NCBI RefSeq assembly: GCF_963674565.1
Contig: NZ_OY771430.1
Coordinates: 5,208,001 to 5,272,000, forward strand
Origin: an uncultured Carboxylicivirga sp.
Lineage (GTDB): Bacteria; Bacteroidota; Bacteroidia; Bacteroidales; Marinilabiliaceae
Direction of reading: 5' to 3'
DNA length: 64,000 nucleotides
The stretch's first letter is position 1. Each line of letters begins with the position of its first letter. The position numbers were made by a program, and so were the translations under genes. Positions 1 through 9,619 of this stretch are shown here, piece after piece. The notes beneath the pieces were generated by a model. It worked only from the letters and a program-made list of their open reading frames with translations. It made no database searches and was not told the DNA's origin.

Positions 1-254
1 GTACCAAACGGTTCTTTTTACGGTTAATTAGCGACATGCTTATGTTTTTCTGATATTCTTAAAATGTATTATTTTTTATGGGCATCATGCAATAATAAAA
101 CTTTTAAGGGTAAAGTCAAAAAATAAGGTTGATGAAATCTGCTATTTTATTGTTTACAAAGCTGAATAATGTTTAATTAAATGCTGGGATTTGCTCATTT
201 TTATCATTGAAAGCAGTTTTACTACATGAATTGAACGAGGAATTATTATTAACC

Positions 255-286
255 TTTGATGATGCGGAAAGATTGTATTATTTTTG
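255..286 (+). promoter_or_regulatory. Bacteroidota-type promoter of purM
   Basis: TTTG at 255-258, a 20-base spacer, then TATTTTTG at 279-286 fit the Bacteroidota housekeeping promoter (TTTG, about 19 bases, TAnnTTTG). Transcription would start near 293, about 33 bases before the purM start. The rest of 1-325 shows no gene, RNA or repeat that I can support. Confidence 0.6.
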
Positions 287-325
287 CATGCCGAAATAGG
301 GTAAAAACCTGATAAATTATTATTT

Positions 326-1495
326 GTGAGTTCAGATTCGAGATACAATCAGCGCGGTGTTTCAGCATCAAAAGAAGACGTTCATAACGCCATTAAAAAC
401 ATTGATAAAGGCGTTTTTCCAAAAGCATTCTGTAAAATCGTTCCGGATATTTTAGGAGGAGATCCAGAGTATTGTAATATTATGCATGCCGATGGTGCAG
501 GAACCAAATCGTCATTGGCTTATATGTATTGGAAGGAAACAGGAGATTTATCTGTTTGGAAAGGAATAGCACAGGATGCTATTATTATGAATGTGGACGA
601 TCTGCTGTGTGTGGGAGCCACTGAAAATATTCTGGTTTCATCAACTATCGGAAGAAACAAAAACCTGGTAACAGGTGATGTTATTTCTGCCATTATCAAT
701 GGAACTGATGAATTACTGGCTGAATTACGTGATATGGGAATCAGTATCTACCCAACCGGAGGAGAAACGGCTGACGTAGGTGATTTGGTAAAAACCATCA
801 TCGTCGACAGTACAGTTACCTGTCGTATGAAGCGTTCTGATGTTATTTCGAATCATACCATTCAGCCCGGAGATGTGATTGTAGGATTGTCATCGTACGG
901 ACAAGCTACCTATGAGCAGGAATACAACGGAGGCATGGGAAGTAACGGTTTAACATCTGCCCGTCATGATGTTTTTGCTAAGTATTTGGCTGAGAAATAT
1001 CCGGAAAGTTTCGATGGTTCTGTACCTGCAGAATTGGTTTATTCTGGAAACTATAAATTAACAGATACAGTTAAAGGTGCTGAAGTTGATGCTGGTAAAC
1101 TGGTTTTATCACCAACCCGTACTTATGCACCTGTGATTAAAAAGGTACTGGACAAAATGCGTTCTGATATCCATGGAATGGTTCACTGCTCGGGTGGAGC
1201 CCAAACCAAGGTGTTACATTTTGTTGATGATGTACATGTTATAAAGGATAATCTATTTGATGTCCCTCCTTTGTTTAAAATTATTCATGAGGAGTCGGGA
1301 ACTGACTGGAAAGAAATGTACAAGGTGTTTAATATGGGACACCGTTTTGAAATATATTTGTCGCCTGAGAAAGCTGATCAGGTGATTGAAATTGCCAGAT
1401 CATTTAATATTGATGCTCAGGTGGTGGGAAGAGTGGAAGCTCACGAGGGTAAGAGACTGACCATCGAAAGTGAATTTGGTACTTTTATTTATTGA
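326..1495 (+). CDS. purM: Phosphoribosylformylglycinamidine cyclo-ligase (AIR synthase)
   Basis: PurM closes the imidazole ring of FGAM to aminoimidazole ribotide using ATP, step five of purine synthesis, in the cytosol. The 389-residue protein shows the AIR-synthase N-terminal signature HADGAGTKSSLAY (about residues 54-66), the GGETADVGD loop near residue 147, and a C-terminal AIRS_C domain with the HCSGGAQTK and NMGHRFEIY motifs. It is a longer Bacteroidales-type PurM rather than the roughly 345-residue enterobacterial form. The start is GTG at 326; it gives the conserved N-terminus ending in RGVSASKEDVHNAI, and no ATG lies close upstream in frame. It heads a co-directional run with prfA and pyrF. 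Confidence 0.95.
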   Translation: MSSDSRYNQRGVSASKEDVHNAIKNIDKGVFPKAFCKIVPDILGGDPEYCNIMHADGAGTKSSLAYMYWKETGDLSVWKGIAQDAIIMNVDDLLCVGATENILVSSTIGRNKNLVTGDVISAIINGTDELLAELRDMGISIYPTGGETADVGDLVKTIIVDSTVTCRMKRSDVISNHTIQPGDVIVGLSSYGQATYEQEYNGGMGSNGLTSARHDVFAKYLAEKYPESFDGSVPAELVYSGNYKLTDTVKGAEVDAGKLVLSPTRTYAPVIKKVLDKMRSDIHGMVHCSGGAQTKVLHFVDDVHVIKDNLFDVPPLFKIIHEESGTDWKEMYKVFNMGHRFEIYLSPEKADQVIEIARSFNIDAQVVGRVEAHEGKRLTIESEFGTFIY

Positions 1496-1550
1496 TAGAC
1501 TTAACAAAAGTCTGCCAATCATTTATTAACGATTTTAGTGAAAAAAGAAT

Positions 1551-2636
1551 ATGTCAACAAACTCTTTGCTTGATAAGCTGGAAGGCATTTTGATAAGATT
1601 TCAGGAGGTAAGTGAACAAATTACCAATCCTGAAGTAATTGCCGATACCAAAAGATATATCAAGCTTAATAAAGAATACAAGGATTTAGCAAAGGTAGCT
1701 GAAGTGCAAAAACGCTACAAAAATGCCTTGGATAATATTAAGTCGGCCCGCGAAATTCTGAAGGAAGAAACCGATCCTGAGATGAGAGAAATGGCCAAGA
1801 TGGAAATGGATGAGCTGGAAGATACGTTGCCAGGTATGGAAGAGGAAATTAAATTATTACTGATTCCTGCCGATCCTCAGGATGGTAAAAATGCTGTAAT
1901 GGAGATTCGTGCTGGTACAGGAGGTGATGAAGCAAGTATTTTTGCCGGTGATCTTTTCAGAATGTATACCAAATTTTGTGAAAGTAAAGGATGGCGTGTT
2001 GAAGTTACCAACAGTAACGAGGGTACGTCAGGTGGTTTCAAAGAGATTGTGATGAATATTACAGGTGAAGGTGTTTATGGTGTTTTGAAATATGAATCGG
2101 GTGTACATCGTGTGCAACGTGTGCCTCAGACTGAGACACAGGGACGTGTTCATACATCTGCAGCAACTGTAGCAGTACTACCTGAAGCTGAGGAATTTGA
2201 TATTGAATTGCGAAACGAAGATATCCGTCGTGATGAATTCTGTTCATCAGGACCAGGTGGACAGTCGGTGAACACCACCTATTCTGCCATCCGATTAACG
2301 CATATTCCAACAGGTATTGTGGTGCAGTGTCAGGATCAGAAATCGAAACTGAAAAACCTGGATAAGGCTATGGCTGAGCTTCGTACTCGTTTATATAATC
2401 TTGAGTATCAAAAGTACCTGGATGAAATTGCATCGCAACGAAAAACCATGGTTTCAACCGGTGACCGTTCGGCTAAAATCCGTACTTACAACTATCCACA
2501 GGGACGTGTTACAGATCATCGAATTAACCTAACGCTTTACAATCTATCGGCAATTATGGATGGTGATATTCATGGAATCATTGATAAACTGGTGATTGAA
2601 GAAAACGCAGAGCGTTTGAAGATGAGTGAAATGTAA
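1551..2636 (+). CDS. prfA: Peptide chain release factor 1
   Basis: RF1 recognises UAA and UAG stop codons on the ribosome and triggers release of the peptide. The 361 residues match the usual length. The peptidyl-transferase-centre GGQ tripeptide is G236-Q238 within SGPGGQSVNTTYSA. The stop-codon tripeptide region reads HRVQRVPQTETQGRVHTSA, so the PxT is PQT, which marks RF1 rather than RF2. The N-terminal third is helical (PCRF domain). It lies 55 bases after purM and 77 bases before pyrF on the same strand, consistent with one transcript. Confidence 0.96.
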   Translation: MSTNSLLDKLEGILIRFQEVSEQITNPEVIADTKRYIKLNKEYKDLAKVAEVQKRYKNALDNIKSAREILKEETDPEMREMAKMEMDELEDTLPGMEEEIKLLLIPADPQDGKNAVMEIRAGTGGDEASIFAGDLFRMYTKFCESKGWRVEVTNSNEGTSGGFKEIVMNITGEGVYGVLKYESGVHRVQRVPQTETQGRVHTSAATVAVLPEAEEFDIELRNEDIRRDEFCSSGPGGQSVNTTYSAIRLTHIPTGIVVQCQDQKSKLKNLDKAMAELRTRLYNLEYQKYLDEIASQRKTMVSTGDRSAKIRTYNYPQGRVTDHRINLTLYNLSAIMDGDIHGIIDKLVIEENAERLKMSEM

Positions 2637-2713
2637 GAAGCATTCGCTTTGGATTCAAAATCATTATAAATTGATAACGAATGTCTGTTTTTTCAGACAT
2701 CAAATTATAAAGT

Positions 2714-3541
2714 ATGACTTCGCAAGAACTGTTTGAGAATATCAAAAAGAAAAAGAGTTTCTTATGTGTTGGACTAGATACCGACATTAATAAGATTCCG
2801 CGTGAATTACTGGATACAACCGATCCTATCTTTGCTTTTAATAAGCAAATTATCGATGCAACTCATGAGGTAACAGTTGCTTATAAACCCAATCTTGCTT
2901 TTTACGAGAGTTTGGGAGTTAATGGCTGGAACTCTTTAGAAAAAACAGTTAATTATCTGAAGTATAATTATCCTAATATTTTCATTATTGCTGATGCCAA
3001 GCGTGGAGATATCGGTAATACTTCTTCGATGTATGCGAAAGCATTTTTCGATCATATGGAGTTCGACTCAGTGACTGTGGCTCCTTATATGGGTGAAGAT
3101 TCTGTAAAACCATTCCTGACTTATGTTGATAAGTGGGTTATTCTTTTAGCTTTGACATCAAATAAAGGAGCTTATGATTTTCAGTATATGACTGAGAATG
3201 ATGAAAAACTTTTTGAGCGTGTAATTAAAACCAGTGCAGAGTGGGGAACCGAAGAAAACCTGATGTATGTGGTGGGAGCTACCAAAGCTGAAATGCTGGC
3301 TGATATTCGTAAGTTAATTCCAAATCATTTCTTGTTAGTGCCTGGTGTTGGAGCACAAGGTGGTAGTCTGGAAGAGGTAGCTAAAAACGGTATGAACAGC
3401 AAATGTGGTTTATTAGTAAATTCAAGCCGCGGAATTATTTATGCATCCAATGGAAATGATTTTGCTGAGAAGGCCGGGGAAGCTGCCCGTGAGGTTCAAA
3501 AAGATATGGAAGCATTATTAAAAGAGCATGGATTAATTTAA
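2714..3541 (+). CDS. pyrF: Orotidine 5'-phosphate decarboxylase, type 2
   Basis: PyrF decarboxylates OMP to UMP, the last step of de novo pyrimidine synthesis. The 275-residue TIM-barrel carries the catalytic cluster DAKRGDIGNT near residue 96 (the lysine is the catalytic residue), FLCVGLDTD at the N-terminus, YKPNLAFYE, and the phosphate-binding LVPGVGAQGG plus VNSSRGI at the C-terminus. Its length and motif spacing fit the longer type 2 enzymes. It is the last gene of the purM-prfA-pyrF run and is followed within 25 bases by a hairpin terminator. Confidence 0.95.
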   Translation: MTSQELFENIKKKKSFLCVGLDTDINKIPRELLDTTDPIFAFNKQIIDATHEVTVAYKPNLAFYESLGVNGWNSLEKTVNYLKYNYPNIFIIADAKRGDIGNTSSMYAKAFFDHMEFDSVTVAPYMGEDSVKPFLTYVDKWVILLALTSNKGAYDFQYMTENDEKLFERVIKTSAEWGTEENLMYVVGATKAEMLADIRKLIPNHFLLVPGVGAQGGSLEEVAKNGMNSKCGLLVNSSRGIIYASNGNDFAEKAGEAAREVQKDMEALLKEHGLI

Positions 3542-3562
3542 TCGTAGCTTTAAAATAATATT

Positions 3563-3593
3563 AAAAGACTGTCTGTAAAGGGCGGTCTTTTTT
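3563..3593 (+). terminator. Rho-independent terminator after pyrF
   Basis: AAAGACTGTC and GGCGGTCTTT form a 10-bp stem (two G-T pairs) with a 7-base loop, followed by a T run. Confidence 0.75.
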
Positions 3594-3628
3594 GCTTGTA
3601 GCAAATTAGTTATCTCCCTAAAAGAAAG

Positions 3629-3657
3629 AAAAAAGCCGCTACAAATGCAACGGCTTC
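3629..3657 (-). terminator. Terminator of the aminotransferase gene
   Basis: On the minus strand GAAGCCG and CGGCTTTTTT form a stem around a 12-base loop and end in a T run, 22 bases past the stop codon. It faces the pyrF terminator. Confidence 0.65.
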
Positions 3658-3678
3658 AATATAGTGGTTTTTGTTTTT

Positions 3679-4878
3679 TTAGATTGTTCTGCCAGGATAT
3701 ACTTCTAAAGCTTTTTCCAGTACCTCCAAGGCTTTAGCCAGGTCTTCAACTTTTAATACATAAGCAATACGTACTTCATCTTTTCCTTTGCCCGGTGTTG
3801 AATAAAAACCTGATGCAGGAGCCATCATAACGGTTTGTTTATTGTATTCAAAATCACTTAGTATCCATTGGCAGAATTTGTCGGCATCATCAACTGGCAA
3901 TTTAGCCACTGTGTAAAAAGCGCCTTTTGGCAGTGGAGAATAAACGCCCGGTATTTTATTTAAACCTTCAACAATAAAGTTTCTTCGGGCAATATATTCG
4001 TTGTATACTTCTTCAAAATATTCGGGTGGTGTTTCCAATGAAGCTTCACCCGCTATTTGTCCAAATCCGGGAGGACTTAATCGGGCCTGTCCGTATTTTA
4101 GGGCTGTTTGAACTACCTCTTTGTTTTTGGTAACTAATGCTCCAATACGAACGCCACATTCACTGTATCGTTTCGAAACAGAATCAACCATCACAACATT
4201 CTGCTCAATACCTTTCAAGTGCATAGCAGAGATGTGCTTTTCTCCATCGTAGCAAAATTCTCGGTATACCTCGTCAGAAAACAAATACAGGTCGTGCTTG
4301 GCAACCAGATCACGAAGTTGCAACATTTCCTCCATAGAGTACAAATAACCTGTTGGATTATTAGGATTACAGATTAAGATACCCTTAGTTTTTGGTGTCA
4401 TTACCTTCTCAAATTCTTCGATAGGAGGCAGGGCAAAACCATCTTCTATGCTGGAAGGGATTGGAACAATGTTTATTCCTGCCATGGAAGCAAAGCCATT
4501 GTAATTTGCATAGAATGGCTCCGGAATAATTATTTCTTCGCCAGGATTTAAACAGGCAAGAAAACTAAATATTATTGCTTCAGATCCTCCGGTAGTAATT
4601 AGAATATCGGTATAATCAACGCCCATTCCAAGTCCACTGAATTTCTCAGCTACTTTACGTCGGTAACTTTCATTTCCTGCCGAATGGCTGTATTCTACAA
4701 TTTTTAAATCGATGTTGCGAATCGCATTTAACGCCACTTCAGGAGTTTTAATATCAGGCTGTCCGATATTAAGATGGATAACCCTTAAACCTTTGGCCCT
4801 GGCGGCTTCTGCATAAGGAGCAAGTCGTCGTATGGGAGAAGCTGGCATTAGGTTTCCTCTGTCTGAAATTGTTGGCAT
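3679..4878 (-). CDS. Class I/II PLP-dependent aminotransferase
   Basis: This is a fold-type I aminotransferase of the aspartate aminotransferase superfamily, 399 residues, cytosolic. Visible motifs are LNIGQPDI near residue 36 (substrate binding), TTGGSEAI at 96, CNPNNPTGY at 170, SDEVYREF at 201 and the PLP lysine K236 in SVSKRYSECGVRIG. A C-terminal arginine lies in DEVRIAYVL. The family is clear but the amino donor is not; aspartate, aromatic or branched-chain substrates are all possible. It is a single gene read away from the DUF481 gene. A candidate -7 element (TACATTTG on the minus strand, 4929-4922) lies 43 bases upstream of the start. Confidence 0.85.
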   Translation of the reverse strand: MPTISDRGNLMPASPIRRLAPYAEAARAKGLRVIHLNIGQPDIKTPEVALNAIRNIDLKIVEYSHSAGNESYRRKVAEKFSGLGMGVDYTDILITTGGSEAIIFSFLACLNPGEEIIIPEPFYANYNGFASMAGINIVPIPSSIEDGFALPPIEEFEKVMTPKTKGILICNPNNPTGYLYSMEEMLQLRDLVAKHDLYLFSDEVYREFCYDGEKHISAMHLKGIEQNVVMVDSVSKRYSECGVRIGALVTKNKEVVQTALKYGQARLSPPGFGQIAGEASLETPPEYFEEVYNEYIARRNFIVEGLNKIPGVYSPLPKGAFYTVAKLPVDDADKFCQWILSDFEYNKQTVMMAPASGFYSTPGKGKDEVRIAYVLKVEDLAKALEVLEKALEVYPGRTI

Positions 4879-5034
4879 CGTTTTGTCGTTTACTATTTAT
4901 TTCTTTTTTTCTTAAGGTCTGCAAATGTAATTCTAATTCGGCATATGTGTATGATTTTTGTCATATTTTTAACGTATTGAAATCTGTTTTTACAATCTCG
5001 GGTTAAATCTTATTTTTGTCTGAAAATTTGTCGT

Positions 5035-5796
5035 ATGGTCCGTAGATTTGCTGCAATATCATTTCTAATTTTCATATCTATCGCGTCAATTGCTCAAATT
5101 GTTAATATTGATAAGCGACGGACGAAAGATCCGAATAAAGGATTTCAAGGAGATGTAAATTTGGGTGTTAATTATGTGCACACCAATACTGACATGCTTC
5201 AGGTATCATCGAAATTTAAGTTGCAGTACAACGATAACGACAATACATATCTTTTCTCTTCAGATATTGGCTATAGCAGGGTAGATAATGAAAGCAATGT
5301 AAATAACGGGGGCTTTATGTTTAAATACAATTATTGGGTGCCCGATAAAATTATCATTGCTGAAGCATTTTCGCAATACAGCTACAACCGCGTAAAAAGT
5401 CTGAAGCATCGTTATATTATGGGTGGAGGACCTCGTTTTAATATTGCCGATAAGGATAAATTCAAAATGTTTGTGGTGGCTTACACCATTTATTTGAATG
5501 AGTTATTCGAGAATGATGACTACAAACGGAGAAAAAGCCTGGTGAAGTTTAGTTCCATGTTTTCGATGGATTGGCAAATGTCGGACAATGCTAAATTTAG
5601 TCAGACTACCTATTATGAACCGGATTATTCCGATCCGGCTGATTTTCGCATCTGGAGCGAAACAAGTCTCAGCTTTTCTATAACCAAAGCTTTTTCGTTT
5701 AGTCTTTTTGTTCGCATGGATTATGATAACCTTGTTCCACCTGATGTAGAACCATTATTTTACACCGTTAACAATTCATTTACTGTTAAATTTTAA
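5035..5796 (+). CDS. DUF481-like outer-membrane protein
   Basis: The 253-residue product starts with a signal peptide (hydrophobic residues 5-20, then AQ). The rest alternates short polar turns with amphipathic aromatic-rich strands and ends in an aromatic residue (NSFTVKF), which is typical of an outer-membrane beta-barrel. The pattern resembles DUF481 proteins, whose function is unknown. A -7-like TATTTTTG lies at 5011-5018, giving a very short leader; no clear -33 element is seen. The gene stands alone between divergent and co-directional neighbours. Confidence 0.65.
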   Translation: MVRRFAAISFLIFISIASIAQIVNIDKRRTKDPNKGFQGDVNLGVNYVHTNTDMLQVSSKFKLQYNDNDNTYLFSSDIGYSRVDNESNVNNGGFMFKYNYWVPDKIIIAEAFSQYSYNRVKSLKHRYIMGGGPRFNIADKDKFKMFVVAYTIYLNELFENDDYKRRKSLVKFSSMFSMDWQMSDNAKFSQTTYYEPDYSDPADFRIWSETSLSFSITKAFSFSLFVRMDYDNLVPPDVEPLFYTVNNSFTVKF

Positions 5797-5936
5797 AACC
5801 ACCATTAATAAAATTCGGTTTTGTTGTAACTTACCTCCTGATTTAATCGACCTATATATGTTGTTGAGGCAACCATTTTTATTTGGAGTGCATTAATAAG
5901 AAATGGGATTTAACCAGACGAACTTAACCGGAATTT

Positions 5937-8600
5937 ATGATGAAAATGAAATTGACCTTATGGCTGTTTGCTGCAATTTTCTCCATTAACGCCTACAGTC
6001 AAACAGGCATCAGAGGTGTAGTAACCGATGAGAGCGATCAAACAGTACCTTTCACAACTATTTATTTAAAGCAAACTACAACAGGAACCACAACCAATGA
6101 ATTGGGTGAGTATGAAATATTACTGGAGCCCGGATCATATACAATGGTTTTTCAGGGATTGGGATTTGAAAAACAGGAAATTACATTTACTGTTACAAAT
6201 GCATTTGTAGAGCGAAATATTCAATTAAAAAAGCAAACTTATCGAATTAAAGAAGTACGGGTATACTCCGGTGGTGAAGATCCTGCCTATCCAATTATGA
6301 GAAAAGCCATCAGCCTGGCTCCATATTACCAGCGTCAAACAGCAGCCTACAATGCAGAGGTCTATCTGAAGGGAAGCTTGAAAATGGAAAAGATTCCGAA
6401 GCTGATAAAAAAAATGATGGATAAGGAAGAAGAGGATAAGGATGCCCGTATTGAGGTTGGTAAAACCTATACCATGGAATCGATGAACGAAATAAAGTTT
6501 ACGGCTCCTGATAATTACAATCATACCATTGTTAATTCACAAAGTACCTTCCCGGGAAGTAATGAAAATGATGTGATAGGTTATATTACTTATAGTTTTT
6601 ACGAACCAACGCAAGATATAGCGGTTTCACCTCTTGCTCCAAACGCATTCAGTTATTATAAATTTGTTTACGAAGGCTTTTTCTACGAAGGAGATGCAAC
6701 CGTGAATAAAATAAAAATCATACCTAAACGTAAAAGCCAGCAAACGTACAGTGGTTATATTTATATAGTAGATAACTTATGGAATATCCATTCCATTGAT
6801 GTAACTAACGATGCTTTTTTTGGTGAGATAAATATCAAACAGGTATATGCCCCAGTAAAAGAGCGGTCGTGGTTGCCAATCAGTCATCGATTTAATGTGA
6901 AAGCATCTATATTTGGTGTAAAGGCTGATTTTAAATATGCCGGTTCGGTTAAATACAAGGATATTGAACTCAACACCGACTTACCTGTACCTGGTATTTT
7001 GTTAAAACAGTATGCCGCCGAAGAAGCGGCAATAAAAGCTGAAGAGCTAAGAGAAAAAGAAGATCTTGAACAGGCAGAAAAGTCAAAAGCTCAGCAAAAA
7101 ATGGAAGAGCTCTTAGCCAAAGAAGAGTTGAATAATCGGGATATGATCAGACTGTCGCGTTTGATTGAAAAGGAATCGCGCAAACAAGAACAGGGAGAAG
7201 AGGAATCATTGGAGATTAAAAATACTTATAAAATCACTCACAAGAAGGATACATTGCAAAAAGACTCTTTGTACTGGGATAAAATGCGTCCAATACCGCT
7301 AACAGGAGATGAGTTAAGAGGATTTGAGGTAAAAGATTCAATTAAACTGGCAAAACAGCAAGCCGATACTGTTAAGGTGGAGAAGAAAGAGAAGTCACTT
7401 TTTAGTAAAGTATCGGGTGGTTTTCTGTCTGGACATACATTTTATGCAGCTGATTCAGCCATGAGAATAACATATGATGGATTAATCGGATTGAGTCAGG
7501 TTGATTTTAATGCAGTTGATGGATGGAGCTACGAGCAGGGATTAAGGTTTAACTATCGAATAGATTCTGTGCATAACATTTATATGCGACCCCAAATTAA
7601 ATATGCCTTCAATAGAGAAAAAGTCCTGTGGAGTAATTTTGCAAGTTATTCTTTTGCACCGATGAAGCGTGGTTATATAGGCGTTGGTTTTGGACAGGAA
7701 AGTAAGGATTTTAACAGTAAATATGGAATCGATCGAACCTTAAATGCTATTTCGGCTTTGTTCTTTAAAGAGCATTACATGAAGTTGTATCAAAACGATT
7801 ACTTTTTTGTCAGTCATGGCATTGATGTGGTTCATGGTTTTCGTTTAAATGTTAATGCTTCGTATCATTCATATAAAGAGTTGCAAAACAGTACTAATTG
7901 GTCTGTATTAGATCGAGATAAGGATTATGCACTTAATATCCCGGTTAATTCATCTGTTACAGCAGATCATTTACGAGATCAAAAAGATGTTCATTTTAAT
8001 ATTGATTTAGAATATACGCCTCGTATGCACTATCGGGTTTACAAGGGAAGGAAATATAATCGTAATTCACGTTATCCAACATTTAAACTGGGATACGAAC
8101 GAGGAGTAACCGGTATTATGGATAGTGAATCGGATTACGAGCTGATTAAAACATCGGTGCATCAAAGCAAGTCTTGGGGCATCTTCAACGAATTTAAATG
8201 GCAGGCCGGCGGTGGTTATTTCTCGCGAAATGAGCAAATGCATTTTTCCCGTTTCCGGCATTTTAATACGATTGAAATACCTATCAGCTTCAAAGATTGG
8301 GATGGTACTTTTAATCTGTTGGATGACTATAGTGTGAGCACTAATAAATGGTATGCTGAGGGCCATGTTTCATATGCCACTCCATATCTGTTTTTGAAGT
8401 TTTTACCCTGGGTGAGTAATCGTTTATGGGTAGAGAATCTGTATGCCAGCTATCTCACTACACCCGATTTTAAAAACTATACCGAGTTCGGATATGGAAT
8501 CAGTCAGATTTTTTTAATGGGCAGTGTCGGTACATTTGTAGGATTTGAAGATGGCCAATACCGAAGCTGGGGAGTGAAAGTTAGCCTGAAATTTGATTAG
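5937..8600 (+). CDS. DUF5686 and carboxypeptidase-regulatory-like domain protein
   Basis: This is an 887-residue outer-membrane protein. A signal peptide ends near YSQ (residue 22). Residues about 24-98 form a carboxypeptidase-regulatory-like beta-sandwich (GIRGVVTDESD, SYTMVFQGLGFE) as found in front of Bacteroidota outer-membrane proteins. The DUF5686 region follows. A charged helical insert rich in E, K and Q lies about residues 360-425, and the C-terminal half is beta-barrel-like and ends in VKVSLKFD. The role of DUF5686 is not established; an outer-membrane assembly or transport role is only a guess. Either M1 or M2 could be the start; both precede the same signal peptide. Confidence 0.8.
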   Translation: MMKMKLTLWLFAAIFSINAYSQTGIRGVVTDESDQTVPFTTIYLKQTTTGTTTNELGEYEILLEPGSYTMVFQGLGFEKQEITFTVTNAFVERNIQLKKQTYRIKEVRVYSGGEDPAYPIMRKAISLAPYYQRQTAAYNAEVYLKGSLKMEKIPKLIKKMMDKEEEDKDARIEVGKTYTMESMNEIKFTAPDNYNHTIVNSQSTFPGSNENDVIGYITYSFYEPTQDIAVSPLAPNAFSYYKFVYEGFFYEGDATVNKIKIIPKRKSQQTYSGYIYIVDNLWNIHSIDVTNDAFFGEINIKQVYAPVKERSWLPISHRFNVKASIFGVKADFKYAGSVKYKDIELNTDLPVPGILLKQYAAEEAAIKAEELREKEDLEQAEKSKAQQKMEELLAKEELNNRDMIRLSRLIEKESRKQEQGEEESLEIKNTYKITHKKDTLQKDSLYWDKMRPIPLTGDELRGFEVKDSIKLAKQQADTVKVEKKEKSLFSKVSGGFLSGHTFYAADSAMRITYDGLIGLSQVDFNAVDGWSYEQGLRFNYRIDSVHNIYMRPQIKYAFNREKVLWSNFASYSFAPMKRGYIGVGFGQESKDFNSKYGIDRTLNAISALFFKEHYMKLYQNDYFFVSHGIDVVHGFRLNVNASYHSYKELQNSTNWSVLDRDKDYALNIPVNSSVTADHLRDQKDVHFNIDLEYTPRMHYRVYKGRKYNRNSRYPTFKLGYERGVTGIMDSESDYELIKTSVHQSKSWGIFNEFKWQAGGGYFSRNEQMHFSRFRHFNTIEIPISFKDWDGTFNLLDDYSVSTNKWYAEGHVSYATPYLFLKFLPWVSNRLWVENLYASYLTTPDFKNYTEFGYGISQIFLMGSVGTFVGFEDGQYRSWGVKVSLKFD

Positions 8601-8631
8601 GATTTACTCGGGAAAATAAATTTATGATAGT

Positions 8632-8677
8632 AATTAAAAAAGAGGTTTTAGTTTATACTAAAACCTCTTTTTTAATT
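8632..8677. terminator. Bidirectional terminator between the DUF5686 gene and tRNA-Pro
   Basis: A perfect 20-bp inverted repeat (8632-8651 with 8658-8677) around a 6-base loop has A-rich and T-rich ends on both sides, so it can stop the plus-strand DUF5686 transcript and the minus-strand tRNA transcript. Confidence 0.85.
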
Positions 8678-8678
8678 G

Positions 8679-8753
8679 TCGGGATGACAGGATTTGAACC
8701 TGCGACCCCTGGTCCCCCAGACCAGTGCGCTAACCGGGCTGCGCCACATCCCG
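8679..8753 (-). tRNA. tRNA-Pro (anticodon GGG)
   Basis: The minus strand folds as a 75-base tRNA: acceptor CGGGATG with CATCCCG, D arm GCGC with GCGC, anticodon stem CTGGT with ACCAG around loop CTGGGGG (anticodon GGG), T arm GCAGG with CCTGT around TTCAAAT, discriminator A. CCA is not encoded, so it must be added; the CCA-adding enzyme is at 39478-40908. Confidence 0.96.
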
Positions 8754-8951
8754 AACATTATAAGCCTTTTTTCAAAGGCGAATGCAAAGATAAGGAATTT
8801 GCTATTTTCTACAATATGGTTAACAGTATTTGTTCGTATTGGATTAAAATTGCTTTAATCACAATTTTTACCATTTAGCCTTTTTATTTAGCCTTTAATA
8901 AAATGAATTTATATTTTTACGGGCAGTCACAATCTTGCATAATACACGTTG

Positions 8952-9530
8952 ATGGAATTGGATGATAAATGGATAATTGAAGGAATAAAAAGTGGAGATG
9001 AATCTGCTTATAAGTCACTTTTCCTTAAATATTATGCACAATTAGTTGTTTTTGCACGCAAAGTTGTAGTTGATGATGATCTGGCAAGAGAGTTGGTACA
9101 GGATGTTTTTGTTACTTTTTATGAGAAAAGAAATGAAATAAACATTCATACATCTTTAAAGGCTCATATGTACCAATCAGTGCGCAATAGATGCCTTAAC
9201 CAGATAAAGCATAATAAAATCCGACGCGATCATCATGCAAATATCTTTGCTGAGAAAAAAGAAGATGAAGCTTTTGTGGAGGATAAACTGCAGGAAACAG
9301 AGCTGGAAGAAAGAATCTATACGGTGGTTAAAACACTTCCTGATCAGTGTAGAAAAATTTTTGAAATGAGTCGTTTCGAAGGAACTCCAAATCAAGAAAT
9401 AGCAGATCAACTTGGATTGTCAAAAAGAACAGTAGAAACGCAAATAAGTAAGGCACTTAAGGTGCTTCGAAAACAGCTGATACATTACCTGAATATTCTT
9501 TTATGGATCCTGATCTTAATTAAAGGTTAA
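8952..9530 (+). CDS. RNA polymerase ECF sigma factor (FecI-like, Bacteroidota type)
   Basis: A sigma-70-family ECF factor of 192 residues. Region 2 spans about residues 10-75 (YYAQLVVFARKVV, ELVQDVFVTFYEKR) and region 4 about 118-170 (LPDQCRKIFEMSRFEG, then the helix-turn-helix ADQLGLSKRTVETQISKAL). A hydrophobic tail (YLNILLWILILIKG) is present, as in many Bacteroidota ECF factors. I start at ATG 8952; a TTG immediately upstream (8949) is less likely. The gene is followed by a small ORF, FecR and a TonB-dependent receptor with an STN domain, so it probably directs transcription of that uptake operon when the receptor signals. Confidence 0.92.
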   Translation: MELDDKWIIEGIKSGDESAYKSLFLKYYAQLVVFARKVVVDDDLARELVQDVFVTFYEKRNEINIHTSLKAHMYQSVRNRCLNQIKHNKIRRDHHANIFAEKKEDEAFVEDKLQETELEERIYTVVKTLPDQCRKIFEMSRFEGTPNQEIADQLGLSKRTVETQISKALKVLRKQLIHYLNILLWILILIKG

Positions 9531-9619
9531 ATAAAAAATAAAAAAGTAATACGTGTACCTGTTTTTTGAATTGTCATATGAGTGTTGAAGAAATTGTATA
9601 ACGATAAAACCTAACAACA

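Noticed and set aside
8624..8878. Plus-strand frame across the tRNA-Pro gene (contains GMTGFEPATPGPP)
   Set aside because: It is the antisense of tRNA-Pro; this kind of frame is a well-known false ORF, and the terminator and tRNA explain the sequence.
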